64,000 nucleotides of DNA from 20CM-2-65-7 sp035299765 (GTDB taxonomy: Bacteria > Gemmatimonadota > Gemmatimonadetes > Gemmatimonadales > GWC2-71-9): positions 7,153-71,152 of the forward strand of contig DATGVZ010000101.1 of assembly GCA_035299765.1 (NCBI GenBank), given 5' to 3'. Both the position numbers and the translations under genes were made by a program. This document shows positions 24,050-31,430 of the stretch, one piece after another. Within the stretch, counting starts at the first letter, position 1; every line of letters begins with the position of its first letter. The notes below the pieces were generated by a model that worked only from the letters and a program-made list of their open reading frames with translations, was not told the origin of the DNA and searched no databases.

Positions 24050-25270
24050 ATGGAGCGACGCGAGTTTCTGACAACGGCGAGCGGCCTGCTGGTTACAGCG
24101 ACGGTCGGACGGAAGAACGGAATAAATGCCGTTCCGTCCTTCCGTCCTTCCGTCCTTCAGTCGCCTTCCCTTACGGCCGCAACCTTCGCCAGTCGCATCG
24201 AGAGACTTCAGGAAGAATTAAAGCGACGCAAGCTCGACCTCCTCGTCGCCGAGCCGAGTACGAATTTTCAGTATTTCACCGGTTACAACCCCGGGCGCAG
24301 CGAGCGCCTGATTCTCTTAATGCTTCCCGCGGCGGGAAATCCGGTCGTCGTGTGTCCGTCGTTCGAAGTCGAGCGCATCAAGCGCAACAGCGCCCTCTCC
24401 GACGTGCGCGGCTGGGAGGAACAGGACAATCCGTGGAACGTCGTGAAGACGGTCGGCAAGGAGATGAAGCCGCCGCGCCGTCACGGCGCCGGGGCGATCG
24501 AGCCTACCACATCCTACCAGAGCTACCTGCGTCTCATCGAGAAGATGGGCGGCTGGGATTTCATCGAAGGCACGCCCGTGACCGAGCGGCTGCGGATCAT
24601 CAAGGGACCCGAAGAAGTCGATCTGATCCGGCGGGCCATCGCGGCCACGGAAGCGTCGATCGCCGCCACCTTCTCGCAGCTCGCGGTCGGGATGACGGAA
24701 CGCGAAGTCTCGGAATTGCTGTCACGCGAAATGGCGAGCCGCGGCTCGCCAGGGGGCGGGCTCGTGCAGTTTGGCCCCTCCAGTGCGCTGCCCCACGGCG
24801 GGCCGTCGGCCGGGAAGTTGACGCGCGAGACGGTGGTGTTGATCGACGCCGGCTCGCGCATCGAGGGCTATACCTCCGACATCACGCGCACGATCTGGTT
24901 CGGCGACGCGCCGGCGGATGAGTTCAAAAAGGTCTACAACCTGGTCCACGACGCGCAGACGGCGGCGATGGCCTCCGGCAAGCCGTTCAGCACCCAATGC
25001 CAGCAGATGGATCGGCTGGCGCGAAAGACCATCGCCGACGGCGGGTACGGCCAGTACTTCACGCACCGGCTGGGCCACGGGATTGGGCTGGATGGCCACG
25101 AGCCACCCTATCTGGTGGAGGGCAACGAAACCCGGATGGAAAACGGGATGACCTTCACGATCGAGCCCGGGATCTACCAGCTCGGCAAATTCGGCGTGCG
25201 GATCGAGGACGACTGCCTCATGACGGACAACGGAGTCGAAGTGCTCTCGCACCGGCCGGCGAAGCTCTAG
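24050..25270 (+). CDS. Tat-exported M24-family metallopeptidase (Xaa-Pro type)
   Basis: A 406-residue Xaa-Pro dipeptidase/aminopeptidase-like enzyme. The N-terminus RREFLTTASG is a twin-arginine signal, predicting export of the folded, metal-loaded protein. The creatinase-type N-domain spans about residues 45-180 and the pita-bread domain follows. Metal ligands are visible in LIDAGSRIEGYTSDITRT (two Asp), HRLGHGIGLDGHE (His), TIEPGIY and VRIEDD (Glu). Residues 21-40 (around GRKNGINAVPSFRPSVLQS) are encoded by an inverted/tandem repeat placed between signal peptide and mature protein. It probably degrades proline-containing peptides in the periplasm. Confidence 0.92.
   Translation: MERREFLTTASGLLVTATVGRKNGINAVPSFRPSVLQSPSLTAATFASRIERLQEELKRRKLDLLVAEPSTNFQYFTGYNPGRSERLILLMLPAAGNPVVVCPSFEVERIKRNSALSDVRGWEEQDNPWNVVKTVGKEMKPPRRHGAGAIEPTTSYQSYLRLIEKMGGWDFIEGTPVTERLRIIKGPEEVDLIRRAIAATEASIAATFSQLAVGMTEREVSELLSREMASRGSPGGGLVQFGPSSALPHGGPSAGKLTRETVVLIDAGSRIEGYTSDITRTIWFGDAPADEFKKVYNLVHDAQTAAMASGKPFSTQCQQMDRLARKTIADGGYGQYFTHRLGHGIGLDGHEPPYLVEGNETRMENGMTFTIEPGIYQLGKFGVRIEDDCLMTDNGVEVLSHRPAKL
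24107..24157. repeat. Inverted plus octamer tandem repeat after the Tat signal
   Basis: The left arm 24107-24123 pairs with 24131-24147 (15 of 17 positions) around a 7-base loop. The right side continues as three exact copies of CCGTCCTT (24134-24157). It encodes a basic linker in the M24 peptidase just after the signal sequence. GGACGG-rich sequence also occurs at 26631-26657. Confidence 0.7.
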
Positions 25271-26454
25271 TCTCCCAGTTTTCTCGCAAACCCCGCAATT
25301 CGATCCAACCCCTGTTTAATCGACTCGGCCGAGGCCGCATACGATAGCCGCACCCAGCGATCATCCCCAAATGCCGAGCCGGGCACCAACGCGACCCCCG
25401 TCTGCGTGATCAATCGTGTGCAGAAGTCCGTTCCGGAAATCTTCCCGAATGAATCCACCCTGAAGAAGAAGTAGAAGGCTCCAAGCGGATCGACGAATTC
25501 GACGCCGGGCAGGTCCTGCCGGAAGCGCGCGACCACGAGATCCCGGCGCTTGCGAAATTCGGCGACCATGCGGGTGACGTCCTGCTCCAGGCGCTCGTCG
25601 GCGAGTGCCGCCGCGGCGGCGAATTGCGCGGGGTGATTCGCGCCCGTCGTCGTGTGCGACTGTAGCGCCGCCATTGCTTTCGCCACCTTGGCCGGCGCGA
25701 GCGCCAGCCCGATGCGCCACCCCGTCATCGCGTACGCCTTGCTGACGCCGTAGATGACCACGACGCGCTCGAGCAAATCATCAGGCAGATCGAGGAATGA
25801 TGGCGACGGTCCGGTCCCGTAGTGAATCCGCCGGTAGATCTCGTCCGCGATCACCCACACCTTCTTTGCCTTCGCCCACTGCGCGATCGCGCGAATTTCG
25901 GCGTGCGTGTACACCGCGCCGGTAGGATTGCAGGGAGAGCACAAAATCAAGCCGGTCGCGCCGGGCAGCATGCGCTCCAGATCTTTCACGCTCGCCTTGA
26001 GGCTCCATTCCGGGTCGCCGGCGATCATCACTGGGCGCGCACGCGCGAGATGCACGATCTGGGGATAGGAGACCCACGCCGGTGACGGAATCGCCACGAC
26101 GTCGCCGGGACCGAAGAGCGTGAAGCACGCGTTGAACAGCGCTTGCTTGGAACCGTTCGACACGACGATGTGATCGGCATTCACGGGCCGGCCGCCCGAG
26201 AGCAGCGAGAGGTGCGTTGCGGCGGCGGCGCGCAGCTCCAGAATCCCCTCGTTCGCCGGATAGTGCGTCTTCCCATCCTTGATCGCGCGAATGCCGGCTT
26301 CCGCCGGAATCGGCGGCGTCGGGAAATCGGGCTCGCCCGCGCCGAGGTCGACGACGTCTTCGCCGGCAGCCTTGCGGCGTTTGGCTTCGGCGGAGATGGC
26401 GATCGTGGCGGAGGTCTCGAGGTGCTGCAGGTTGGGCGACAGACCTTCGATCAT
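25267..26454 (-). CDS. Class I/II PLP-dependent aminotransferase (aspartate aminotransferase-like)
   Basis: A 395-residue fold-type I aminotransferase. The PLP-binding lysine is K239 in YGVSKAYAMTGWRIG, preceded by the NPTGAVY motif (LILCSPCNPTGAVY) and the Asp in VWVIADEIYRRIHY. The C-terminal Arg that binds the alpha-carboxylate is in DRWVRLSYAAS. It resembles the AspC subgroup Ib enzymes of many bacteria. The ATG at 26454 overlaps the end of the broken S58 peptidase gene, and its stop shares CTAG with the convergent M24 gene. The substrate is probably aspartate, an aromatic amino acid or prephenate. Confidence 0.93.
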   Translation of the reverse strand: MIEGLSPNLQHLETSATIAISAEAKRRKAAGEDVVDLGAGEPDFPTPPIPAEAGIRAIKDGKTHYPANEGILELRAAAATHLSLLSGGRPVNADHIVVSNGSKQALFNACFTLFGPGDVVAIPSPAWVSYPQIVHLARARPVMIAGDPEWSLKASVKDLERMLPGATGLILCSPCNPTGAVYTHAEIRAIAQWAKAKKVWVIADEIYRRIHYGTGPSPSFLDLPDDLLERVVVIYGVSKAYAMTGWRIGLALAPAKVAKAMAALQSHTTTGANHPAQFAAAAALADERLEQDVTRMVAEFRKRRDLVVARFRQDLPGVEFVDPLGAFYFFFRVDSFGKISGTDFCTRLITQTGVALVPGSAFGDDRWVRLSYAASAESIKQGLDRIAGFARKLGD

Positions 26455-27200
26455 CGGGGAATCGCTCCGTAGCGCTTCAGGATCATGACCGTCGAGTCGA
26501 TGGGGAGGGCACGCACAACGCCACGATAGCCCCGCACCGTCTCCGCGCGCAACAAGGAATTGTAGATCGCTTCTTCGGTGGCATCGATGGTTGCTTGAAA
26601 GAGCGGCGACAATGCATCCTCGGCCACGACGGTCGGACGGCCCGACGGCCGGACGGTCGAGAAGGCGAGCACATAGTCGCCTGAGCCGTTCGACATGCTG
26701 CTGCCGGTGCGAGCAAGACCGGCGAGCGCGCGGCGGCCGACACGCTCCAGTTGCCGATGATCGAGGGCGCGTCGGTCGCAACGACCATGATAATTGATCC
26801 GTCACCCGAACCACGTGTCCCGTGTCCCGTGTCTCGCGGCCGCGCGCGGCACGCAAAGCGTACAGGTCAGCACGATCGGCGACTCGAGCTCACCGAGCTC
26901 ATTGACCTGTGTCGAGCCGGCGAGTTTGCCGAATCCGTTGCCGACGACAATCGCCGCGGGCACCTTGTCGCGAAATGGATTGCCGCCGGGGGGCAGGATC
27001 GCCGTGATACCGGTGTTGATCGAGTCGCCGCGCGTGATCGTTGTATGACCGACCCGGACACCGGCGACGTCGGTGATGGCGTTGAGCGCACCGGTGGGAA
27101 TGGAGCCTACGGTGATGCCGATGTCGCGAGCGCGCGGACGGGTTTGTCCATGCAATGGAGCGATGAATAGAAAGAACAGGAGGAGATCGTTAGCTTTCAC
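26451..27200 (-). pseudogene. S58 (DmpA-type) aminopeptidase pseudogene
   Basis: Remnant of an N-terminal-nucleophile aminopeptidase of the P1/DmpA family. The 5' part, from GTG 27200, has a signal peptide and the family N-terminus (ARDIGITVGSIPTGALNAIT, VAGVRVGHTT, VVGNGFGKLAGSTQVNELG). It is interrupted at 26836, where three GTGTCCC heptamers replace the middle of the gene. Roughly 150-170 residues that would include the GSVGAGTG-like catalytic block are missing. The 3' part resumes with GSIIMVVATDAP. A probable single C deletion at 26765 then shifts the frame. Restoring it gives PLDHRQLERVGRRALAGL and the family C-terminus SNGSGDYVLAFST. No active enzyme can be made. Confidence 0.85.
26815..26835. 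repeat. Heptamer array at the deletion scar of the S58 pseudogene
   Basis: GTGTCCC, GTGTCCC, GTGTCTC in direct tandem. It sits exactly where the conserved N-terminal part of the peptidase ends and before the C-terminal part starts, so it marks the internal deletion junction. Confidence 0.75.
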
Positions 27201-27239
27201 GACAGAAGAAACTAGCACCCTTTGACAATCGAGGTTCGT

Positions 27240-28466
27240 GTGAAGGCCGAACGGAGTCGGCACGTGGTGCTGGTGAGCCCACCTGCCCTTGAGCGCATGG
27301 AGAAGTTCTGGGAGCTGATCGACCGGAATGCGATCGTTGTCTGCGCTGACCACGAGCAGGCGACGCATTGGGCCGATCTCGCACCCGCCGAGTACGGCGC
27401 TCATGCCGTCACGGGCCTCACGCGAACGGGCGCCCTACTTAAGGAAGGGCGGATCGGCCTTCTCGCCGGCTCTCCCGCCGACCTCGCCGCCCTCGTCGCT
27501 CGCTCGGCCCTCAAGCTCGACACGCTCGAAACACTCGTCATCGCCTGGCCCGAAGGTTTCGCGGGCGAGCTCGATGCCCTGCTCGCCGAAGCGCCGAATG
27601 CTCGGCGCATCGTCCTAAGCTGGAATCCGCCGGGTCTTGCGGATTTTCTCGAACGGCACGCCCGCCGGGCTGAAGTGGTTGGGAATCTCCCGCTCGATGT
27701 CGACGGGAAGCCACTAGGGCCGGTTGGTTCAGCACGCTTCGCGGTGATCTCCGCTTCGCGCCGCCGAGCGGCGCTGCGCGATGCGCTCGACGCGGTGCGG
27801 GCCACGAAAATGTATGTCTGGGCAGGCGGCGAAATCGCCGCACCCAAAAATACGGACGTGGTCATCGCGACGACGTTGCCGACGCGCGAAGAGCTGCTGG
27901 CTTTGATCGCGATCGCTCCGCAGCCTGTCGTGCTCGTGCTCGCGTCACAGCTTCCCTACCTCCGGTCGATCGCGGCGCTCACGCCACTGCCGCTCCCTTC
28001 GGGCGTGGATCGGGCTCAGGATCGGAGCAGCAAGCTGCGCGCCCAAATCACCGAGCGGCTTTCTGGCGATCTCGATGCGGAGCTTGCGGCCCTGGCCCCG
28101 CTCTTCGAGGAGCATGATCCCGCGCTGGTGGCCGCGGCGTTACTGGCGATCAGCCGTCAGCCGTCGGCCGGCAACATTCAACCGCACGAAGCCGAGACAG
28201 GGCCGGGGGGGGCGGGGGGGGCGGGGGGGGCGTGGATGAAGATCTTCGTGACGGTAGGAACGAAGGATCGCGCGAGCGCGAAGGATCTCGTCGGGGCGTT
28301 GATCAAGGAAGCGGGTTTACAGAAGGGTCAGATCGGCAAGATCGACGTGCGCGAGACGTTTTCGTTGGTCGAAATCGCGCCGCAGGCGACGGATCAGGCG
28401 GTCCGGCGGCTTACCGGGGTGGCGATTCGCGGGAGGCGGGTGACAGCGCGACCAGACCGGGGCTGA
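27240..28466 (+). CDS. Catalytically degenerate DEAD-box-like protein with DbpA RNA-binding domain
   Basis: About 408 residues. The C-terminal 75 residues (MKIFVTVGTKDRASAKDLVGAL to IRGRRV) are a clear DbpA-type RNA-binding domain, which in helicases of this class recognises structured RNA such as 23S rRNA. The N-terminal 320 residues follow the rhythm of two RecA domains (GLLAGSPADLAALVARSAL, LETLVIAWPEGF where DEAD is expected, and a later QLPYLRSIAALTPLPLP). Walker A, DEAD and the arginine finger are not present. It probably binds RNA without unwinding. GTG 27240 has GAGG five bases upstream; TTG 27222 also fits. A heptamer repeat and a (G8C)3 tract form the interdomain linker. Confidence 0.7.
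   Translation: MKAERSRHVVLVSPPALERMEKFWELIDRNAIVVCADHEQATHWADLAPAEYGAHAVTGLTRTGALLKEGRIGLLAGSPADLAALVARSALKLDTLETLVIAWPEGFAGELDALLAEAPNARRIVLSWNPPGLADFLERHARRAEVVGNLPLDVDGKPLGPVGSARFAVISASRRRAALRDALDAVRATKMYVWAGGEIAAPKNTDVVIATTLPTREELLALIAIAPQPVVLVLASQLPYLRSIAALTPLPLPSGVDRAQDRSSKLRAQITERLSGDLDAELAALAPLFEEHDPALVAAALLAISRQPSAGNIQPHEAETGPGGAGGAGGAWMKIFVTVGTKDRASAKDLVGALIKEAGLQKGQIGKIDVRETFSLVEIAPQATDQAVRRLTGVAIRGRRVTARPDRG
28149..28231. repeat. Heptamer and (G8C)3 repeats in the interdomain linker
   Basis: 28149-28169 holds three 7-mers ATCAGCC, GTCAGCC, GTCGGCC. After 35 bases, 28205-28231 is an exact (G8C)3 nonamer array, encoding GGA units. Together they make the flexible linker between the helicase-like part and the RNA-binding domain. 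Confidence 0.8.
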
Positions 28467-28664
28467 CGCGCTGCAATCCGTCGCGCGCCCGCGCGAGGAG
28501 CGGCTGAAACTCGGGATCACATCCCTGCCAAAGAGAAGCAGCCCGGCCGTAGTGAAAGCGCGCGCGCGCCTGATCGCCACGCCGCTCGAAGATCTCGCCA
28601 CGCCTCAGGTGAGCAGCCGCGACGTACGGCAAATCCCAGACCTGGCCGAGCGATTCGTAGTGAC
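28411..28664 (-). pseudogene. C-terminal fragment of a TPR protein
   Basis: The minus-strand frame reads RHYESLGQVWDLPYVAAAH, then LRRGEIFERRGDQARARFHY, ending about 70 residues later. This is the usual last TPR helix pair of a larger protein (often a serine/threonine kinase with TPR tail), but the whole upstream portion is missing; the frame meets a stop near 28680. Another gene fragment on the opposite strand begins at the same point. Its 3' end overlaps the end of the DbpA-domain gene. A short translated product from TTG 28632 cannot be excluded. Confidence 0.55.
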
Positions 28665-28895
28665 GATGGCGTGTGGAATTTCACAGTCGTCGGTTCGAGC
28701 CTGCACGGCACCGCGACCACGAGTAGCGGCACGGTCATCCCGCTCGATGGGACGATGTCGGGCAGCTCGATCTCCGTGGCGAATCCCCAGGGTGGCGGCG
28801 CTCTCGCCACCGGCACGCGCAGCGGCAATTCCGCGTCCGGCAGCTGGAACACCGGCGTGAACTCCGGGACTTGGACTGGAGCGAAGTGCAACTAG
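28662..28895 (+). pseudogene. C-terminal fragment of a Gly/Ser/Thr-rich beta protein
   Basis: About 77 residues from DDGVWNFTVVGSSLHGT to SGTWTGAKCN. The pattern of repeated short Gly/Ser/Thr strands (LDGTMSGSSISVANP, TRSGNSASGSWNTG) looks like the end of a secreted beta-sandwich protein. No signal peptide or plausible 5' part precedes it; the sequence just upstream is the other-strand TPR fragment. It could be translated from GTG 28671, but without a secretion signal this would be non-functional for such a protein. Confidence 0.5.
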
Positions 28896-28918
28896 GGAGA
28901 AAAAGCGGAGCGAAGCAC

Positions 28919-28950
28919 AACGGGCCGCCCATGCAGTGGGGCGGCCCGTT
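28919..28950. terminator. Strong bidirectional hairpin terminator
   Basis: A perfect 12-base stem, AACGGGCCGCCC (28919-28930) with GGGCGGCCCGTT (28939-28950), and an 8-base loop. On the plus strand it is followed by TCGATTTATT. It separates the gene fragment ending at 28895 from the convergent HU gene ending at 28973 and can serve both. Confidence 0.75.
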
Positions 28951-28972
28951 TCGATTTATTGCACGCCTTATT

Positions 28973-29263
28973 TCACTTCCTGTTGTTCACCGCCATCTTG
29001 AGCTGCTTCCCTGCGCGGAACGCGGGCGCGATCGATGCTTTGATCTGAATGACGCTGCCCGTCTTGGGATTCCGTCCCATCCGGGCCGCGCGCTTGCGCG
29101 CCTCGAAGTTGCCGAAGCCCGTGATCTGCACCTTCGAGCCCTTCTTCAACTCCCCGGCAATGATGCCCTTGTCGTCGAAGAGCGCGTCGATCGTGCGCGT
29201 CGCATCGGCCTTCGACATCTTGGTGCGCATCGCCAGCGCCGCCGTGAGTTCAGCCTTGTTCAC
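28973..29263 (-). CDS. hup: HU/IHF-family DNA-binding protein
   Basis: A 96-residue histone-like protein that bends and compacts DNA. The helical N-terminus VNKAELTAALAMRTKMSKAD is typical, as are the beta-saddle GSKVQITGFGNFEARKRAARMGRNPKTG with the conserved RxGRNPxTG arm, and the closing AFRAGKQLK helix. The GTG start was chosen because AAGGAG lies 6 bases upstream and the family begins exactly with NKAELT. It is monocistronic with a long leader (29264-29436 shared with tdk) and a hairpin terminator downstream. Confidence 0.96.
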   Translation of the reverse strand: MNKAELTAALAMRTKMSKADATRTIDALFDDKGIIAGELKKGSKVQITGFGNFEARKRAARMGRNPKTGSVIQIKASIAPAFRAGKQLKMAVNNRK

Positions 29264-29359
29264 TGCAATCTCCTTGTGGGGGTAGAGGGGCCGAGAAAGT
29301 CCTTGAAAATCCGCCCCTTTCGCAGGGCGCGGGGCGAAAACCCGCATGAACACTGCGTT

Positions 29360-29388
29360 ACTATGGGATATCCCCCAAAAAACCGCAA
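29360..29388 (-). promoter_or_regulatory. Candidate HU promoter
   Basis: Read on the minus strand, TTGCGG (29388-29383) is followed after 17 bases by CATAGT (29365-29360), a fair sigma-70-like pair about 95 bases before the hup start. A perfect 10-base palindrome GGGATATCCC lies at 29365-29374 within the spacer and touches the -10 element, which could be an operator. The remainder of 29264-29436 shows nothing else I can support. Confidence 0.3.
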
Positions 29389-29436
29389 GATATCTAGACT
29401 TCCGCCACCCCCCCGGGTCGTGTAACGTGAGGGCCC

Positions 29437-30045
29437 ATGTTCCAACAAGCAGGCCGACCCGGATGGATCGAAGTCATCGCCGGCGTGATGTTCAGCGGCA
29501 AATCGGAAGAATTGATCCGCCGTGTCCGTCGCGCCGTCATCGCGAAGAAGCAGGTGCAAGTCTTTAAGTCTCACCTAGATGCACGCTACGCCGGACTCTA
29601 CTCCATCTCCTCCCACGACGGCGTCACGGTAGAAGCCGAGCCCGTCGATTCCGCGGAGGAAATCGGCCGCAGGCTTCGGAAGGAGACGGAAGTGCTGGCG
29701 GTCGACGAGGCGCAGTTCCTCGACGACGGCATCATCGATCTCTCCAACCGTCTCGCCGATCAGGGCGTGCGCGTGATCCTGGCGGGCACGGACGTCGATT
29801 TTCGGGGACTCCCTTTCGGTCCGATGCCGACGCTCATGTGCGTCGCGGAGGTGGTGGACAAGTTCCAGGCGATCTGCGTCGTCTGCGGCGGTCCCGCAAC
29901 GCGCAATCAACGACTCGTCAACGACAAGCCGGCTCCCTGGAATAGTCCGACGATCATGGTGGGCGGCCGCGAGTCGTATGAGGCGAGGTGCCGGCATTGC
30001 CATCGCGTGCCGAGGGCGGATGAGGATCAGACTGCGCTCCTCTAG
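29437..30045 (+). CDS. tdk: Thymidine kinase
   Basis: Phosphorylates thymidine to dTMP with ATP, pyrimidine salvage. The 202-residue length is normal for the type II (tetrameric, zinc-containing) enzyme. P-loop GVMFSGKSEEL lies at residues 16-26, the DEAQF catalytic motif is in VLAVDEAQFLDDG near residue 92, the lasso region is DFRGLPFGPMPTLM, and the structural zinc ligands are CVVCGG and CRHCHR. The ATG at 29437 is the first reasonable start. The stop TAG is immediately followed by the coaE ATG, so the two are co-transcribed. Confidence 0.96.
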   Translation: MFQQAGRPGWIEVIAGVMFSGKSEELIRRVRRAVIAKKQVQVFKSHLDARYAGLYSISSHDGVTVEAEPVDSAEEIGRRLRKETEVLAVDEAQFLDDGIIDLSNRLADQGVRVILAGTDVDFRGLPFGPMPTLMCVAEVVDKFQAICVVCGGPATRNQRLVNDKPAPWNSPTIMVGGRESYEARCRHCHRVPRADEDQTALL

Positions 30046-31029
30046 ATGCTCAACGTAGCGCTCACCGGCAACATCGCCGCCGGCAAATCGACCGTCGTCG
30101 ACCTCTTCCGAAAATGGGGAGCCACGATCATCGACGCCGACGCGCTCGTGCGCGAAGCGCAGGCGCCCGGCAGCGCGGTCCTCGCGGCGATTGCGGGACG
30201 ATTCGGCGCAGACGTGTTGGCGTCCGACGGCACGCTCGACCGCGCGGCGCTGCGCGGCAAGGTCATGGGCGACGACGTGGCGCTGACCGCGTTGAACGCC
30301 ATCGTGCATCCCGCCGTGCAGCAACGCCGCCTCGAGCTCCAAAGCGCGGCCGCCGAGCGCGGTGATGCGATTGTCGTCAACGACATCCCGCTGCTGTTCG
30401 AAGCGCTCGATCCGACACAGTTCGACGCCGTCGTTCTGGTCGATGCTCCGGTAGCGGTGCGGCGCACTCGGCTGCGCTTGCTGCGCGGTCTCTCGAACCA
30501 GGATGCCGACCGCATGATCGCGGCCCAGATGTCGGCCGCGCGCAAACGGGCGCAGAGTCAGTACGTCATCGAGAATGCCGGATCACTTGCCGAGCTCGAG
30601 AAACAGGCGAAGAGTGTGTTCGTCGACTTGCGCAAACGCGCTGCCCGGGCCGGGCTCAAAGCGGAACCGCCAGGGCAGACGCTGCTCCTCTGCGCCATCG
30701 ACGCGAAGGACAGCGTGCCGGTGTTGCACGCGATCGAGCGTCGCTACACCGACGCGGGAATGCAGGTAGAGCGTACGACGGTGAAGGGATTGGCCAAGAC
30801 CCTGCGCACGGGCACACCGCTTTCGATTGTGGCGACAGATGCGGCGATCGATGGCGCCCGCGACGTGTGGGAAGGAGCAGACCCACCGCGGCCGTGCCGG
30901 CTGTATCATCTCTCGCCAGATCCCGATCCCATCGCCGTGCGTTTGGATTTACGCCCCTGGGGCCACGAGCGCGTCGCGCTCAGTGAAGAAGATGGCGCAG
31001 GGCTGGCGCCCCGAACGGACCTGTTGTAG
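30046..31029 (+). CDS. coaE: Dephospho-CoA kinase with extra C-terminal domain
   Basis: Residues 1-200 are CoaE, the last step of coenzyme A synthesis: P-loop LTGNIAAGKSTV, the Asp in IIDADALVRE, the HPAVQQRRLE segment, and lid region LLRGLSNQDADRMIAAQM. The family normally ends near residue 205. Here about 120 further residues follow (from QTLLLCAIDAKDSVPVL to LAPRTDLL) with a plausible alpha/beta pattern but no motif I recognise. There is no stop or obvious internal start at the junction, so it is a genuine fusion in this sequence. The added domain may be a separate metabolic or regulatory module. Confidence 0.88.
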   Translation: MLNVALTGNIAAGKSTVVDLFRKWGATIIDADALVREAQAPGSAVLAAIAGRFGADVLASDGTLDRAALRGKVMGDDVALTALNAIVHPAVQQRRLELQSAAAERGDAIVVNDIPLLFEALDPTQFDAVVLVDAPVAVRRTRLRLLRGLSNQDADRMIAAQMSAARKRAQSQYVIENAGSLAELEKQAKSVFVDLRKRAARAGLKAEPPGQTLLLCAIDAKDSVPVLHAIERRYTDAGMQVERTTVKGLAKTLRTGTPLSIVATDAAIDGARDVWEGADPPRPCRLYHLSPDPDPIAVRLDLRPWGHERVALSEEDGAGLAPRTDLL

Positions 31030-31040
31030 GCTCCGCACCC

Positions 31041-31430
31041 ATGTCCGGTATCCCCAAAGACCTCCGCTATACTGAAGATCACGAATGGGTGCGGGAGAGC
31101 GGCGATCACCAGGTCGTCGAAGTCGGCATCACCGACTACGCCCAGGGCGAGCTTGGCGACGTCGTATTCGTCGAGCTGCCCAAGCCCGCCGCGTCGTTCG
31201 GCCAACGCGCGGTCTTCGGGACGATCGAGGCCGTAAAGGCCGTCTCGGAGCTGTATTCCCCAGTCGCGGGCACGATTGTCGAGACCAACAAGGCGTTAGA
31301 GCAGGACCCCGCCCTCGTGAACCGCGATCCTTACGGCAAGGGCTGGATGATCAAAGTAAAAATCAAGAACCCCAAAGAATTGGAGGGGCTGCTGCGCGCG
31401 GATGCGTACGCGAAGCATATCGGCGAGTGA
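31041..31430 (+). CDS. gcvH: Glycine cleavage system H protein
   Basis: Lipoyl carrier of the glycine cleavage system, shuttling the aminomethyl group between P, T and L proteins. The 129 residues have the expected start YTEDHEWVRE and the lipoylation lysine K66 in TIEAVKAVSELYSPVAG. It lies 11 bases after coaE, so no riboswitch fits in front of it. The stop overlaps the GTG of the following hydrolase. gcvP follows after one gene; gcvT is not in the window. The lipoyl group could be supplied by the ligase-like gene at 35.0 kb or by LipB/LipA at 57-64 kb. Confidence 0.97.
   Translation: MSGIPKDLRYTEDHEWVRESGDHQVVEVGITDYAQGELGDVVFVELPKPAASFGQRAVFGTIEAVKAVSELYSPVAGTIVETNKALEQDPALVNRDPYGKGWMIKVKIKNPKELEGLLRADAYAKHIGE

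Noticed and set aside
24050..25270. Methionine aminopeptidase as identity of the M24 gene
   Set aside because: The creatinase-type N-terminal domain and the Tat signal fit Xaa-Pro peptidases, not cytosolic MetAP.
28671..28895. A complete small secreted protein
   Set aside because: There is no signal peptide, and the sequence starts in the middle of a beta repeat pattern, so it was treated as a fragment.
31030..31040. Glycine riboswitch before gcvH
   Set aside because: Only 11 bases separate coaE and gcvH, so there is no room for an aptamer.
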